64,000 nucleotides of DNA, taken from NCBI GenBank assembly GCA_965262485.1, contig OZ253540.1, forward strand, positions 3,534,001-3,598,000, read 5' to 3'. The position numbers and the translations under genes are program-made. The DNA comes from Bin87 sp965262485. GTDB taxonomy: Bacteria; Chloroflexota; Dehalococcoidia; Lucifugimonadales; UBA3495. Below are positions 45,123 to 54,790 of the stretch, in pieces. How positions within the stretch are numbered: the stretch's first letter is position 1; every line of letters starts with the position of its first letter. Under the pieces are notes generated by a model. The model had not been told where the DNA came from and did not search any database. It saw only the letters and a list, made by a program, of their open reading frames with translations.

Positions 45123-45344
45123 TTAGACATGCGCGGCATGGCATTCCTCGCAGCGTCCGTAGTTGTACAACGTTTCTGGGTAGCAAACCTCCAGCCCGCA
45201 GTCCACGCAGTAGGATTCCTTGCCCTTGCCGTTTGGCCGGCCAGCGTTGAGCACGACGTAGGCGACCCGCTCGGACGTGGTGTCAACCCTGGGCGAGAAC
45301 TTCAATCTGATGGGCATGCACCGTTTCTTCTTCTTGCGTGGCAT
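45123..45344 (-). CDS. Small zinc-ribbon-like protein, 73 aa
   Basis: Starts MPRKKKKRCMPIRLKF; AGGAGG about 8 bases upstream of the ATG supports this start. The longer frame from 45632 joins it to unrelated sequence. The C-terminus has CVDCGLEVC and CEEC about 20 residues apart, a plausible four-Cys zinc site. The basic N-terminus suggests nucleic-acid binding. It lies next to an IS1182 remnant. No family recognised with confidence. Confidence 0.55.
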   Translation of the reverse strand: MPRKKKKRCMPIRLKFSPRVDTTSERVAYVVLNAGRPNGKGKESYCVDCGLEVCYPETLYNYGRCEECHAAHV

Positions 45345-45504
45345 CGTCTGCCTCCTGTCAGACGCTGAGCGATGCGGCGTGAGGACGACACCCCAACGCA
45401 GTAACCGTGGAGCATCACCATCATCCGCGGATGATAGGGCGGCCGCCACGCCTTTCCCCCTCGTAGCGGGCGGTGATGTCAGACAGAGCCTGCCCCCGCG
45501 AAGG

Positions 45505-45632
45505 CGGGGGTCCAACTTGTCAACGATGTCGGAAATGAAATAGGCCAGGTGGTCATCGGGCAGCCACTCCGGCAGGGCTGCTGGCAGCAGCAACTGATGG
45601 TCCGGGTCATAGGGAAGATATGTCTTGCTCAT
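45505..45632 (-). pseudogene. IS1182-family transposase, N-terminal remnant
   Basis: The first about 42 residues, MSKTYLPYDPDHQLLLPAAL and then EWLPDDHLAYFISD, match the well-known N-terminus of IS1182-type transposases. Homology stops at VDKLDP, where a CCCGCGAAGGCGGGGG hairpin repeat (about 45,497-45,512) begins. The catalytic domain is absent. A broken remnant only. Confidence 0.75.
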
Positions 45633-45859
45633 CGGTAAACTCTACCCGCCTGTTGCTGGCCTAATCATACCTTCTATAACCAGACCACCCCGTTTCTCGG
45701 ACGGGCTGCCAGATGAGCAATAGCTGCGGAAACCGACACCGCGACAACAGCTTTTGCCCCAGTAGAGAGGCGGCACGTCAGAGACATTCTCCGTCGATAC
45801 GGACAACTCGGACGCGCTGTACCCGGTCAACAAGGTAGCAGGTGCTGCTCTGACCGTAC

Positions 45860-45865
45860 TATACT
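45860..45865 (+). promoter_or_regulatory. Candidate -10 box before the defence operon
   Basis: TATACT at 45860-45865, 37 bases before the start of the restriction-modification gene. No strong -35 is seen at the expected distance. TTAAGG about 10 bases before the ATG is a weak ribosome site. Plausible but unproven. Confidence 0.3.
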
Positions 45866-45901
45866 CAAAGCGGTCCGAACGAGGTTAAGGTTCAAAACAA
45901 A

Positions 45902-48900
45902 ATGGCATCAGCAACGACAAAGTTGACGCAGGCAGTTGAAGCCTACTTCACCGGTCTGCAATTGATCACAGCGTCGGGCGGCGCCACCGGCGAACGTTCC
46001 AGCTATGGGCCACTGGGCAACCTGCTGAACGCCGTGGGCGACAGCCTGCGGCCAAAGGTATTCTGCGTCCAGGAACTGGCCGACCAGGGCGCTGGGCATC
46101 CGGACTTCGGCCTGTACACGACTCGACAGGCGCAACAGGGCAAACCGCGGCCCGGCCAACAGCCGGAGCGCGGCGTAATCGAGGTCAAGCCGGCCGGCGA
46201 CGACGCCTGGCTGACCGCCGAAAGCGGCCAGGTAAGCCGCTACTGGCGGCGTTACCGCCAAGTTCTGGTCACCAACACCCGCGATTTCGTGCTCTTGGGA
46301 CAGGACGCTAACGGTCAGCCGGCCCGACTGGAAACCTTCCGGCTGGCGAATTCGGAAAACGAGTTCGCGGAGCGGCTGAAGCGTCCGCGGGCTTTCGCCA
46401 ACGAAGTCGGCGCGGGCTTGGGCGAGTACCTGACGCGGGCGCTGTCCCACAACGCCGCGCTGGCAGAACCGAGGGATTTGGCCTGGCTGCTGGCGTCCTA
46501 CGCCCGCGACGGACTGGCGCGGGTGGAAGCAGCCGGCGACGCGGCGTCCCTAGCGGCGTTGCGGGCGGCGCTGGAGGAATCTCTGGGGGTGCGCTTTGAA
46601 GGCGACCAGGGCGCAGCTTTCTTCCGCTCTACCCTGGTGCAGACCCTCTTCTACGGCGTCTTCTCCGCCTGGGTCCTGTGGGCGCGGCAGACGCCCAAAC
46701 CGGACGGTCTCTTCAATTGGCACGAGGCGGTCTGGCATCTGCGGGCGCCGGTGCTGCGGGCATTGTTCCAGCAGCTTTCCGACCCCGGTAAGTTGCAGCC
46801 CCTGGGTCTTGTGGAAGTGCTGGACTGGACCGCCGCCGCGCTCAACCGCGTGGAACGGGATGCCTTCTTTGCCAAGTTCAGCGAGGGTGAGGCCGTGCCC
46901 TATTTCTACGAGCCGTTCCTACAGGCATTCGACCCCGACCTGCGCAAGCAGCTTGGCGTCTGGTACACCCCCGCCGAGGTGGTGCGCTACATGGTGGCCC
47001 GCGTTGATAAGGCCCTCAAGGAGGATCTGGGCATCACAGACGGGCTGGCCGGCGAAAACGTGTACGTCCTCGATCCCTGCTGCGGCACCGGTGCGTACCT
47101 GGCCGAGGTACTGCGCCGCATCGCCGCCAACCTGCAGGACAAGGGACTCGGCGCGCTCACCGGCGCACGGGTGAAGCAGGCCGCTACCCAACGGGTCTTC
47201 GGCTTCGAGATCATGCCCGCCCCCTTCGTGGTAGCACACCTGCAGGTCGGCCTCACCATGCAGGAATTGGACGCCCCGCTGTCCGAGGACGGCGACGAAC
47301 GCGCCGGCGTCTTCCTGACCAACGCGCTGACGGGCTGGGAGCCCACGGTGCAGAAACCCCTGCCCTTCCCCGAGTTGGAGCAGGAGCGGGAACGCGCCGA
47401 ACGCGTCAAGCAGGACACCCCCGTCCTGGTCATCTTGGGCAACCCGCCCTACAACGGCTTCGCCGGCATGGCCGTGGACGAGGAACGCGAGTTGTCCCAG
47501 GCCTACCGCACCACCAAACACGTGCGCCGTCCCGAAGGTCAGGGCCTAAACGACCTCTACGTGCGTTTCTTCCGCATGGCCGAGCGACGCATCGCTGAAA
47601 AGACTGGCCAGGGCGTGGTCTGCTTCATCTCGAACTACTCATGGCTGGACGGCCTCTCCTTCACCGGCATGCGCGAGCGCTACCTCGAAGCTTTCGACGC
47701 CATCCGCATCGATTGCCTCAACGGCGACAAATACAAGACCGGCAAGACGACACCGGAGGGCGCACCCGACCCCAGTATCTTCTCCACGTCCGAGGACCCG
47801 GTGGGTATCCAAGTTGGCACCGCCATTACTACGCTGGTGCGCAAGACTGACCATGCGCGGGCGCAATCCGTTGGCTTCCGCCACCTGTGGGGCCAGTCCA
47901 AGCACGATGACCTTGTCGCAACGTCGGAGATTGGGCCGGATGACCTGTACGGCGGAGTCACGCCGTTGCTGTCCTTGGGATTGCCGTTCGCCGATTTGAC
48001 GGTGAGCGACCGTTGGCAGGACTGGCCGGCACTGCCCGACCTGTTCTATACGTCTTTCCCTGGCGTGAAAACCAGCCGCGACGGATTCCTGGTTGATGTT
48101 GACCTTGACCGTCTGAAGAAACGGGTCGCCGATTACTTCAACCCTGAATTGAGCCACGAGGAGATCGCACAGCGCTATCCCGGCGTGATGAGGTCCACGG
48201 CACGGTTCAACGCCCGTGCCGTTCGTGATGCTTTGCTCAATCGCGGCGGCCCGGTGGAGTCCGGCTTTGTTCGCCATGCCTACCGGCCTTTTGATGATCG
48301 CTGGCTATATTGGGACGGTGACACGAAGCTCCTGGACGAAAAACGAGCCGAATACAAGCCTCACGTTTTTGAAGGGAACCTGTGGATTGGTTCAAACAAA
48401 CGCGAGATCGACGAACAGTTTTCCCATGGGACTGCCACGCCTTATCTGGGCAACTGGAAGTTAGGAAATTGGGGAATCCATTTCTTTCCTCTGTGGCTCA
48501 AAGACGACGGTTTGAGATTGGCTGCGGATGGAATGCAACTTCGCTCCAACTTGTCTGCTGCGGCTCAAAACTATCTCGATCGGTTGGGCTTGGGTGTTGA
48601 GCACCTGTTCCACCACGTCATCGCCACGCTGCACGATTCCGAATACCGCACCGCCAACGCCGGCGCCCTCCGCATGGAATGGCCTCGCATCCCACTACCC
48701 GGCTGGCCCGACGGCGTTGCCGAAGGCGCGGCGGATGCGCTCGCAGAATCGGCCGCGCGGGGCCGGCAACTGGCCGCCCTGCTGGACTCCGATACCCCCG
48801 TCGCCGGCGTGACTACCGGCGCGTTACGTCCCGAACTCGCCGCCGTCGCCGTGCCCACGTCCACCGACGGCGGCAACATGGCGGGCGACGACTTTGCGGT

Positions 48901-49588
48901 ATCTGCCGGCTGGGGCCACTTCGGCACAGGCGAGGCCGTCATGCCCGGCCAGGGCAGGATCGTGGTACGGAACTACACCGCCGACGAGCGGGCCGCCCTG
49001 GGCGACGCCATCCCCGATTTTGAGCAAGTTTGGGGCGACACCACATTCGACGTGTACCTGAATGACCGCGCCTACTGGCGCAACGTCCCCGGTGCCGTCT
49101 GGAACTACCACCTCGGCGGCTACCAGGTTCTCAAAAAGTGGCTGTCCTACCGGGAGAGCAAGGTGCTGGGCCGCCCGCTGCTGCCGGAAGAGGCGCAGCA
49201 TTTCACCGACACGGCGCGGCGGATTGCAGCAATCCTGCACTACCAGCAACCGCACGTCCGTAAGCTTGGTTACGGCCAATATGACCACGAACTGGAGCCC
49301 GCAGACCACGAACGGTTCCAAGAACTGGCCGACCGGTGGGAAGAGGAAACTTTCTTCCTGTCCAGATCTGACCGCGCCATTGCGCACCCAGCTCACGAGG
49401 CAATCATCGATTTGGGCCAACCGGTGGTGCCGCTCATTCTTCGGAGGATGCGTTCCCAAGGGGGGCACTGGTTTGAAGCGCTACAACAGATAACAGGAGA
49501 AGACCCGGTATCGCCAGCCGACTACGGCAACATTGCAGCGATGCAGAATTCTTGGCTGCAATGGGGCGAAGGCCATGGTTACGCCTAG
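45902..49588 (+). CDS. Single-chain restriction-modification enzyme (type IIG/ISP-like), with extra C-terminal domain
   Basis: 1228 aa. The N-terminal region has GHPDFGLY and, about 25 residues later, GVIEVKP, a PD-(D/E)xK nuclease pattern (about residues 65-98). A helical linker follows, then an N6-adenine methyltransferase core: motif I DPCCGTGAYL at about residue 390 and motif IV ILGNPPYNGF at about 514. The rest is a target-recognition region ending near residue 1130 (NYHLGGYQVLKKWLSYRESK is typical of this class). It should methylate self DNA and cut foreign DNA without a separate specificity gene. Residues about 1137-1228 (RFQELADRWEEETFFLSRSD...) form a module otherwise known as a small stand-alone protein next to DUF7689-like genes, here fused. 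First gene of a four-gene operon; its end overlaps the next start by 14 bases. Confidence 0.88.
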   Translation: MASATTKLTQAVEAYFTGLQLITASGGATGERSSYGPLGNLLNAVGDSLRPKVFCVQELADQGAGHPDFGLYTTRQAQQGKPRPGQQPERGVIEVKPAGDDAWLTAESGQVSRYWRRYRQVLVTNTRDFVLLGQDANGQPARLETFRLANSENEFAERLKRPRAFANEVGAGLGEYLTRALSHNAALAEPRDLAWLLASYARDGLARVEAAGDAASLAALRAALEESLGVRFEGDQGAAFFRSTLVQTLFYGVFSAWVLWARQTPKPDGLFNWHEAVWHLRAPVLRALFQQLSDPGKLQPLGLVEVLDWTAAALNRVERDAFFAKFSEGEAVPYFYEPFLQAFDPDLRKQLGVWYTPAEVVRYMVARVDKALKEDLGITDGLAGENVYVLDPCCGTGAYLAEVLRRIAANLQDKGLGALTGARVKQAATQRVFGFEIMPAPFVVAHLQVGLTMQELDAPLSEDGDERAGVFLTNALTGWEPTVQKPLPFPELEQERERAERVKQDTPVLVILGNPPYNGFAGMAVDEERELSQAYRTTKHVRRPEGQGLNDLYVRFFRMAERRIAEKTGQGVVCFISNYSWLDGLSFTGMRERYLEAFDAIRIDCLNGDKYKTGKTTPEGAPDPSIFSTSEDPVGIQVGTAITTLVRKTDHARAQSVGFRHLWGQSKHDDLVATSEIGPDDLYGGVTPLLSLGLPFADLTVSDRWQDWPALPDLFYTSFPGVKTSRDGFLVDVDLDRLKKRVADYFNPELSHEEIAQRYPGVMRSTARFNARAVRDALLNRGGPVESGFVRHAYRPFDDRWLYWDGDTKLLDEKRAEYKPHVFEGNLWIGSNKREIDEQFSHGTATPYLGNWKLGNWGIHFFPLWLKDDGLRLAADGMQLRSNLSAAAQNYLDRLGLGVEHLFHHVIATLHDSEYRTANAGALRMEWPRIPLPGWPDGVAEGAADALAESAARGRQLAALLDSDTPVAGVTTGALRPELAAVAVPTSTDGGNMAGDDFAVSAGWGHFGTGEAVMPGQGRIVVRNYTADERAALGDAIPDFEQVWGDTTFDVYLNDRAYWRNVPGAVWNYHLGGYQVLKKWLSYRESKVLGRPLLPEEAQHFTDTARRIAAILHYQQPHVRKLGYGQYDHELEPADHERFQELADRWEEETFFLSRSDRAIAHPAHEAIIDLGQPVVPLILRRMRSQGGHWFEALQQITGEDPVSPADYGNIAAMQNSWLQWGEGHGYA

Positions 49589-50027
49589 GTGGATGACATG
49601 GCTAAATGTGTCATTCCCCAAGCTCCGCGACGAAGGGTTTACCGTAGTAGACCCGCCGTCAGATCGGTACAACTGCATCGCCTACGCCGCAGGGGATACC
49701 AACCGGTGGTGGGATCATACACCCCGCCGCTACTGGCCATCCTATGCGACGAGGTCAGAGCAAATCGAAAGCCTGCAAGAGGTTTTTATCGGATTGGGAT
49801 TCGAGGAATGTGACGACAGCAGCATCGAACCAGGCTACCAAAAGATTGCCCTCTACGAGGATCAAGGCGCCTGGGAGCACGCAAGCGTTCAAATGCCCAA
49901 CGGAGCGTGGCGCAGCAAAATGGGCGAAGGGCCAGTGATCGAACATCGCAGCCCCGGTTCACTTTCTGGTGGGCCGTACGGCGAGCCGACGGTCTACATG
50001 AGAAGGAACACACGAGCAATCGGCTGA
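49575..50027 (+). CDS. DUF7689-like protein, 150 aa
   Basis: Starts MVTPRWMTWLNVSFPKLRDE at 49575, overlapping the end of the restriction-modification gene by 14 bases, so translation is probably coupled. Features recalled from the family are present: YNCIAYAAGD (a Cys in a papain-like context), NRWWDH, YWP, LGFEECDDSSIEPGYQKIAL, HASVQMPNGAWRSKMG and an IEH...YGEPTVYMRR end. The C...H pattern suggests a possible Cys-protease-like fold, but this is inference. In other genomes a similar gene follows a small protein like the fused tail of the preceding enzyme, so the pair behaves as a module inserted into the operon. Confidence 0.65.
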   Translation: MVTPRWMTWLNVSFPKLRDEGFTVVDPPSDRYNCIAYAAGDTNRWWDHTPRRYWPSYATRSEQIESLQEVFIGLGFEECDDSSIEPGYQKIALYEDQGAWEHASVQMPNGAWRSKMGEGPVIEHRSPGSLSGGPYGEPTVYMRRNTRAIG

Positions 50028-50046
50028 CCGGAAATCCGAGAATACT

Positions 50047-51540
50047 ATGAAAGACGAATTCTTCCAACGGATACTCAACGTCGTTGAGAACCAGCCCTTC
50101 ATGACGGCTGTCACCAGGGACGGACAGGCATCAGAGACCATCGCGCAAATACGCGAAGGAGAACATGGCGAACTTAGCGTCACCTTGCAAGAGGAAGTGC
50201 GCACGCTATTCGGGTCGGACGATGCGGCAACTACTATCACACTGCCGGATACCCCGTATGGTGATCCGTTTGACATTCCCACGTTGGCTCGTAGCACTCA
50301 GATGGTGCACAGTGGACGGACAGTTCCTTTATTCGCCAATAATGCCCATCCGTTCTCCCACGCCAATGGTGAATCCAGGAGAATCATCAACGGCGAGAGC
50401 ATAACCTTGGTCGAGCCGGTGAGGGCCAAGACGGTCACCCTGTGGTATGAAGGGATCTGGGCAGAGGCTTTGACGACCGATGCGGACAAGGAAGCGGTCA
50501 CCATATCGCACGGAGACTTTTCCAAAACTGAGATTCCTCCACATGGCGCCAACCAGTTCTTCATAGAAGTCAAGAAGCCAGAGATAGACCAACACCCAAT
50601 CGAATGGGACATCGGCGACACGCATCAAGGTGTGATCATCAGGACAGACCAAGAAAGTCCAATCGTCACAATCTCGATGACACCGGCTGACGACCGAGAC
50701 ATCTTTTGGAGCGAGTACGCAGCGAGAGTGTGGGTCGAACACGGAGAATTCGAGATCAAGGATGTAGGCTTCCACGTGTGGCGAAACGATGGCGCCGCAA
50801 TGAACCTCGAGGAGGTCCAGTTAATACAACGAGCGATCAGCCATGGTCTATCGTTCACGAGCAGCACGTGGTGTCGACCCAAAGTAGCCATAGCTTGGAA
50901 AGAGACTTGGTCAGACAATCAATGGTGGGGAACATGGACGCCTCTGTGGGGCGCATGGGAGCCGACCTCGCCGGCGAAAAAGAACAGAACGAAAAACTGG
51001 ATGCCGATGGGCGTGAGGCTTGAAAAAGTGTTAGAGGAGATCCTGCGCAACATCGGCGAAGACCATTACCCCGTGATAGCACGTTACGTGCACAACACAA
51101 CGGCGAGGGACAATGGAGACTGGATGAGCTCTGTCACCGCATCTGTCGCGATTCTCCAAAGGATTGCAATCGAGGCAGGGTTCGACAGAGAAAAATGTGG
51201 CCCCGAACTCTGGAAGCAAATTTCCGCGTACCTTCGGTCCAAAGAGATCGAAAGACCTTACTACTACGTGGGATGGGGCGAAGAAGCCAAACGGCTCATC
51301 GAGGACGGCAAACAGCACGACAATTTAGTTCAAGAGATCGCAAAGCTCCGAAATCAAGTGACGGCGCACTGGTTGAAAGACGGTCCGCCCTTGAACGCGG
51401 CATGGCTGGCACAACAGGCCATTTACTATGTCGAAACCGCGATGCGTGCCGAGTTGGCACCCACGGTTCCGATGTGGGACAGAACCAGGGCATTCCACCA
51501 TCCGCCAATACCGGACTCGTCAGGCCGAAACGAAGGTTAA
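50047..51540 (+). CDS. Putative defence effector with C-terminal HEPN-like domain, 497 aa
   Basis: Not recognised over its full length. Residues 1-250 are beta-rich with N-terminal MKDEFFQRILNVVENQPFMT; residues 250-320 are Trp-rich (ETWSDNQWWGTWTPLWGAWE). The C-terminal part is helical and contains ELRN-type HEPN context: AKLRNQVTAHW, with R435-x5-H441, the Rx4-6H catalytic signature of HEPN ribonucleases. The overall plan (large N-terminal sensor, C-terminal HEPN) resembles ApeA-type anti-phage proteins, though I cannot claim that family. The start lies 19 bases after the previous stop; the next gene starts 3 bases after this one ends, so tight co-expression with the SIR2 protein is expected. 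Confidence 0.7.
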   Translation: MKDEFFQRILNVVENQPFMTAVTRDGQASETIAQIREGEHGELSVTLQEEVRTLFGSDDAATTITLPDTPYGDPFDIPTLARSTQMVHSGRTVPLFANNAHPFSHANGESRRIINGESITLVEPVRAKTVTLWYEGIWAEALTTDADKEAVTISHGDFSKTEIPPHGANQFFIEVKKPEIDQHPIEWDIGDTHQGVIIRTDQESPIVTISMTPADDRDIFWSEYAARVWVEHGEFEIKDVGFHVWRNDGAAMNLEEVQLIQRAISHGLSFTSSTWCRPKVAIAWKETWSDNQWWGTWTPLWGAWEPTSPAKKNRTKNWMPMGVRLEKVLEEILRNIGEDHYPVIARYVHNTTARDNGDWMSSVTASVAILQRIAIEAGFDREKCGPELWKQISAYLRSKEIERPYYYVGWGEEAKRLIEDGKQHDNLVQEIAKLRNQVTAHWLKDGPPLNAAWLAQQAIYYVETAMRAELAPTVPMWDRTRAFHHPPIPDSSGRNEG

Positions 51541-51543
51541 CGA

Positions 51544-54500
51544 TTGAGAATCTCCGGCGTCGACTTCCCTGATTCCCTGCTGGACGCCCTCCGGACCAAG
51601 CGTCTGGTGGTGTTTGCCGGCGCCAGCGTGTCCATGGGACCCCCAGCCGTCCTGCCCGGCTTCCGGCGTTTGGCACAGCAAGTGGCGAAAGGCACGGGGC
51701 AATCCATCGGCACTGGGGAAACCGAGGACCGATTCTTGGGACGGTTGGAGGTCCGCGGAACCGATGTCCACCAGCGTACCGTTGAAATTTTGCAACGGAA
51801 CAACCCCGAACCGACGGCGCTCCACCTCGATATACTCCGCCTTTTCGGCGAAGCCGGGGAAGTGCGGACGGTCACCACCAACTTCGACGATCTGTTTGAG
51901 CAGGCGGCTCTCGCCCAATTCAACTCCATGCCCAAGGTATTCCAAGCACCGACGCTGCCTCTGGGTAACCGCTTTGACGGAATCGTCCACCTGCATGGTT
52001 GCGTAAGTGAACCGAAGGAGATGGTGATCACCCACCGGGACTTTGGGCGCGCTTATCTGACCGAATCAGACGGTTGGGCACGCCGCTTTTTGATTGACCT
52101 CTTCTCCAACTGCACGGTGTTGTTCGTGGGTTACAGCCACAGCGACACCATCATGACCTACTTGACGCCGTCATTGCCACCGGATGACGGTCAGAAGCGT
52201 TTCTCATTGATCGGCGACCGAAGTGATGATCCTGACCATTGGCACAGGATGGGCATCCAACCCGTTACGTTCCACCAAAATGAAGACAATGATTACAACG
52301 GCCTGGACGCGGCAGTGGCCGGGTTGGCTAATTTCCTGCGACGAGGCGTCCTTGACTGGCAACAGGAGATTTCGACAATCGCCGGCGGATACCCGCCCAT
52401 TGATGACGACAGCACTGGAATCATTGAACACGCCCTCACCGACTCGGTGATGACCCGGTTCTTCATCGAGGCTGCTGAGTTACCGGAATGGATTGCTTGG
52501 CTCGACCGTCGCGGGTACCTGGATCGCTTATTCACAGATGGGGATCCGGAAGACCAAGAAACTACGCTGTCATATTGGCTGGTGAGTCGGTTCGCAATCA
52601 CTCAATCCGACGAATTGTTCGAGGTCATCGCGCGGCATGGAGGCAGGCTCAATCCACACTTGTGGAACCGGCTGGCATGGTCGCTCCGACACAATGACGA
52701 GGCACCACTAAACCCAACAGTCCTTTCGAGGTGGGTCCACTTCCTGATGACGTGTGTGCCGCCGGATTTCGACGATTACGGGTTGTCGGGTCTAGCTGAG
52801 ACCTGCGCCAATCTTGGAGCGTTCCAGAACCTGCTGCAAGTGTACGACGTGATGACCGCGAGTCGACACCAAGTCCGGCCAGGATATGAGCTATACGACG
52901 GTAGAAGTCGCCAGATTAGAATGCAATCTTTTTGGGAAACGTGCCTTGAACCTCACCTGCCGAACGTCGCGCATTCGTTGCTCGAACGAACCACCATGAG
53001 ACTGGAGGAACGCCGTTCGGCAATTATCGCGTGGGGTCGAGGGAGCGAGACTTGGGATGGGGATAGCTACGGAAGATCTGCCATCGAACCCCACTCGCAG
53101 GACGACCTGCCCCATGAAGTTGACGCCCTCATCGACGCGGCGCGGGATTGCCTGGCGTGGCTGACCGCTCACGACCCGGCGTATGCAGGAACTTGGTGCG
53201 ACCGTTACGCAGGTTCCCCTGCGCCGTTGCTGCGGCGTCTCGCCATCCACGCCTCGTCCGGCCGGAACGACCTGACTGCTGACGAAAGAATTACCTGGAT
53301 CTTGGAAGGATGCGATGTGAACGAAGTAGCCGCCCATCACGAGATCTTCCACGCAGCCGCTCGCTTGTACCCGCAAGCCAGCCCCGAGCTCAGGAACGCA
53401 CTAATCCAATTCGACGGGCATGACCACTGGGCGCTGCTAAGGGAAGTTGAAGAGGCCGTCCGGACCAACCCATCCTGGGGGCTCGACCTTGCAGACGCCA
53501 TGGTTTCAAACAAAGCATGGGACACGGATATTTGGCACCACGTAATTCTTGCCTGGGCGACGTCGGAGCTCAATCAAGACAGCGTCACGCGTGTGATGTC
53601 TCACCTATCAGCTGGTGATCTTCACCGGGAGCACGCACGACAGATTGCGGATGTCCTCAACCAGTTGATTCGGAATGCCGACCAAATTGAAGCAGCTGGA
53701 TTGCTGGATGCGGCCAACTCGATAGCGGTTGCCATGCGTCCTTACGCTGCCTCGGACGAACTCCCGCAAATCTCAGTATCCGTAGGCGGGGTTCCGCAGT
53801 ACGTTAGCTGGCTTGAGAAGGCCATCAATCACGCGTCAGGCAAACTAGCCCTGTTCTGGACCTTCAGTAGTGAACTGTGGCGGAAGCTGCAGGAACCCGC
53901 CCCGCAATTGCTGAGCGTTGAATACCGGGAAGCATTAGAGGCAATCGTGACGGAGGACGGGTTAGCCGGAAAGTTTGGTCGCGCCGTGCTCGTCAGTAAC
54001 TTTCAATATTTTCTCGCCGTTGATGAGGATTGGACGATTAGCACTCTGCTACCACTCTTCGACACCGAACATGATGATTTTCAGTGCGCTTGGGATGGCT
54101 TTCTTACCTGGGGACGCTTATCCCCCCCAACCGCCGAACGCTTGCGTGAAAAGTCCATCGCCGCCATCCGGCGAATAGTCCAAGAATTCAGCGAACAGAT
54201 GCGTGTGCGTTTCGTGGAATTCTACGTTGTCGCTCTGGGATGGCTCATCAGCGACGCCATGGATGATTGGATCACAGAGTTCTTCAAACACGCGGACACG
54301 CAGATGAAGACACAGTTTGCGCTTGAAATCGGCCACCGTTTGCGCAACCTGGACGAGACCGTACAGCAGGAATGGTGGAGCGTCTGGCTCAAAGATTACT
54401 GGGCAAACCGATTGCAGGGCGTACCCTGCCCACTGGATGACGCCGAAATCGCTCAGATGCTGGAATGGGTCATGCACTTGCCCGGTGTATTTCCTGACGC

Positions 54501-54756
54501 CGTCGAAGTGGCCATCCAGATGCGCCCAGTGCGCCTAAGTCGTTCCTACATTTTGCACGACCTCAGCGAACGCGAATTAACGGAAAGGTATCCTGACGAC
54601 CTGGGGAGGTTCTTAGTCTACCTGGGGCAAAATGATACTGAGCCTTGGTTTTGGCTAGGAACGCGGGAGGTTGTTGACAAACTGCTAGCCAAAGATTTGC
54701 CAGTCCACATTGATCAAGGACTGTGTGAGCTGATCGTCAGGCACAACCTGAATTAG
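51544..54756 (+). CDS. SIR2-domain defence protein with long C-terminal extension (DUF4020-like), 1070 aa
   Basis: N-terminal SIR2 fold: VVFAGASVSMGPPAVLPGF (residues about 22-40, nucleotide-binding GAGxS-like), VTTNFDDLFEQA (about 112-123), IVHLHGCVSE (His of the active site, about 148-157), and LFVGYSHSD (about 193-201). The remaining 800 residues are helical, repeat-like and match the general pattern of SIR2-DUF4020 proteins (assignment from memory). Defence-associated SIR2 proteins deplete NAD+ on phage sensing; the extension would be the sensor. The start is TTG 51544 with GAAGG about 8 bases upstream, only three bases after the HEPN gene stop, so both are probably made in fixed ratio. 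Last gene of the operon, followed by a hairpin. Confidence 0.85.
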   Translation: MRISGVDFPDSLLDALRTKRLVVFAGASVSMGPPAVLPGFRRLAQQVAKGTGQSIGTGETEDRFLGRLEVRGTDVHQRTVEILQRNNPEPTALHLDILRLFGEAGEVRTVTTNFDDLFEQAALAQFNSMPKVFQAPTLPLGNRFDGIVHLHGCVSEPKEMVITHRDFGRAYLTESDGWARRFLIDLFSNCTVLFVGYSHSDTIMTYLTPSLPPDDGQKRFSLIGDRSDDPDHWHRMGIQPVTFHQNEDNDYNGLDAAVAGLANFLRRGVLDWQQEISTIAGGYPPIDDDSTGIIEHALTDSVMTRFFIEAAELPEWIAWLDRRGYLDRLFTDGDPEDQETTLSYWLVSRFAITQSDELFEVIARHGGRLNPHLWNRLAWSLRHNDEAPLNPTVLSRWVHFLMTCVPPDFDDYGLSGLAETCANLGAFQNLLQVYDVMTASRHQVRPGYELYDGRSRQIRMQSFWETCLEPHLPNVAHSLLERTTMRLEERRSAIIAWGRGSETWDGDSYGRSAIEPHSQDDLPHEVDALIDAARDCLAWLTAHDPAYAGTWCDRYAGSPAPLLRRLAIHASSGRNDLTADERITWILEGCDVNEVAAHHEIFHAAARLYPQASPELRNALIQFDGHDHWALLREVEEAVRTNPSWGLDLADAMVSNKAWDTDIWHHVILAWATSELNQDSVTRVMSHLSAGDLHREHARQIADVLNQLIRNADQIEAAGLLDAANSIAVAMRPYAASDELPQISVSVGGVPQYVSWLEKAINHASGKLALFWTFSSELWRKLQEPAPQLLSVEYREALEAIVTEDGLAGKFGRAVLVSNFQYFLAVDEDWTISTLLPLFDTEHDDFQCAWDGFLTWGRLSPPTAERLREKSIAAIRRIVQEFSEQMRVRFVEFYVVALGWLISDAMDDWITEFFKHADTQMKTQFALEIGHRLRNLDETVQQEWWSVWLKDYWANRLQGVPCPLDDAEIAQMLEWVMHLPGVFPDAVEVAIQMRPVRLSRSYILHDLSERELTERYPDDLGRFLVYLGQNDTEPWFWLGTREVVDKLLAKDLPVHIDQGLCELIVRHNLN

Positions 54757-54790
54757 TCGAAAGTTGCGCAGCCGTGCTTGCCATCCGGAT

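Noticed and set aside
45123..45632. A single 169-aa protein from the ATG at 45632
   Set aside because: The first 42 residues are an IS1182 remnant, the middle is a GC-rich hairpin repeat, and the last 73 residues have their own start with AGGAGG; it is a chimeric open frame.
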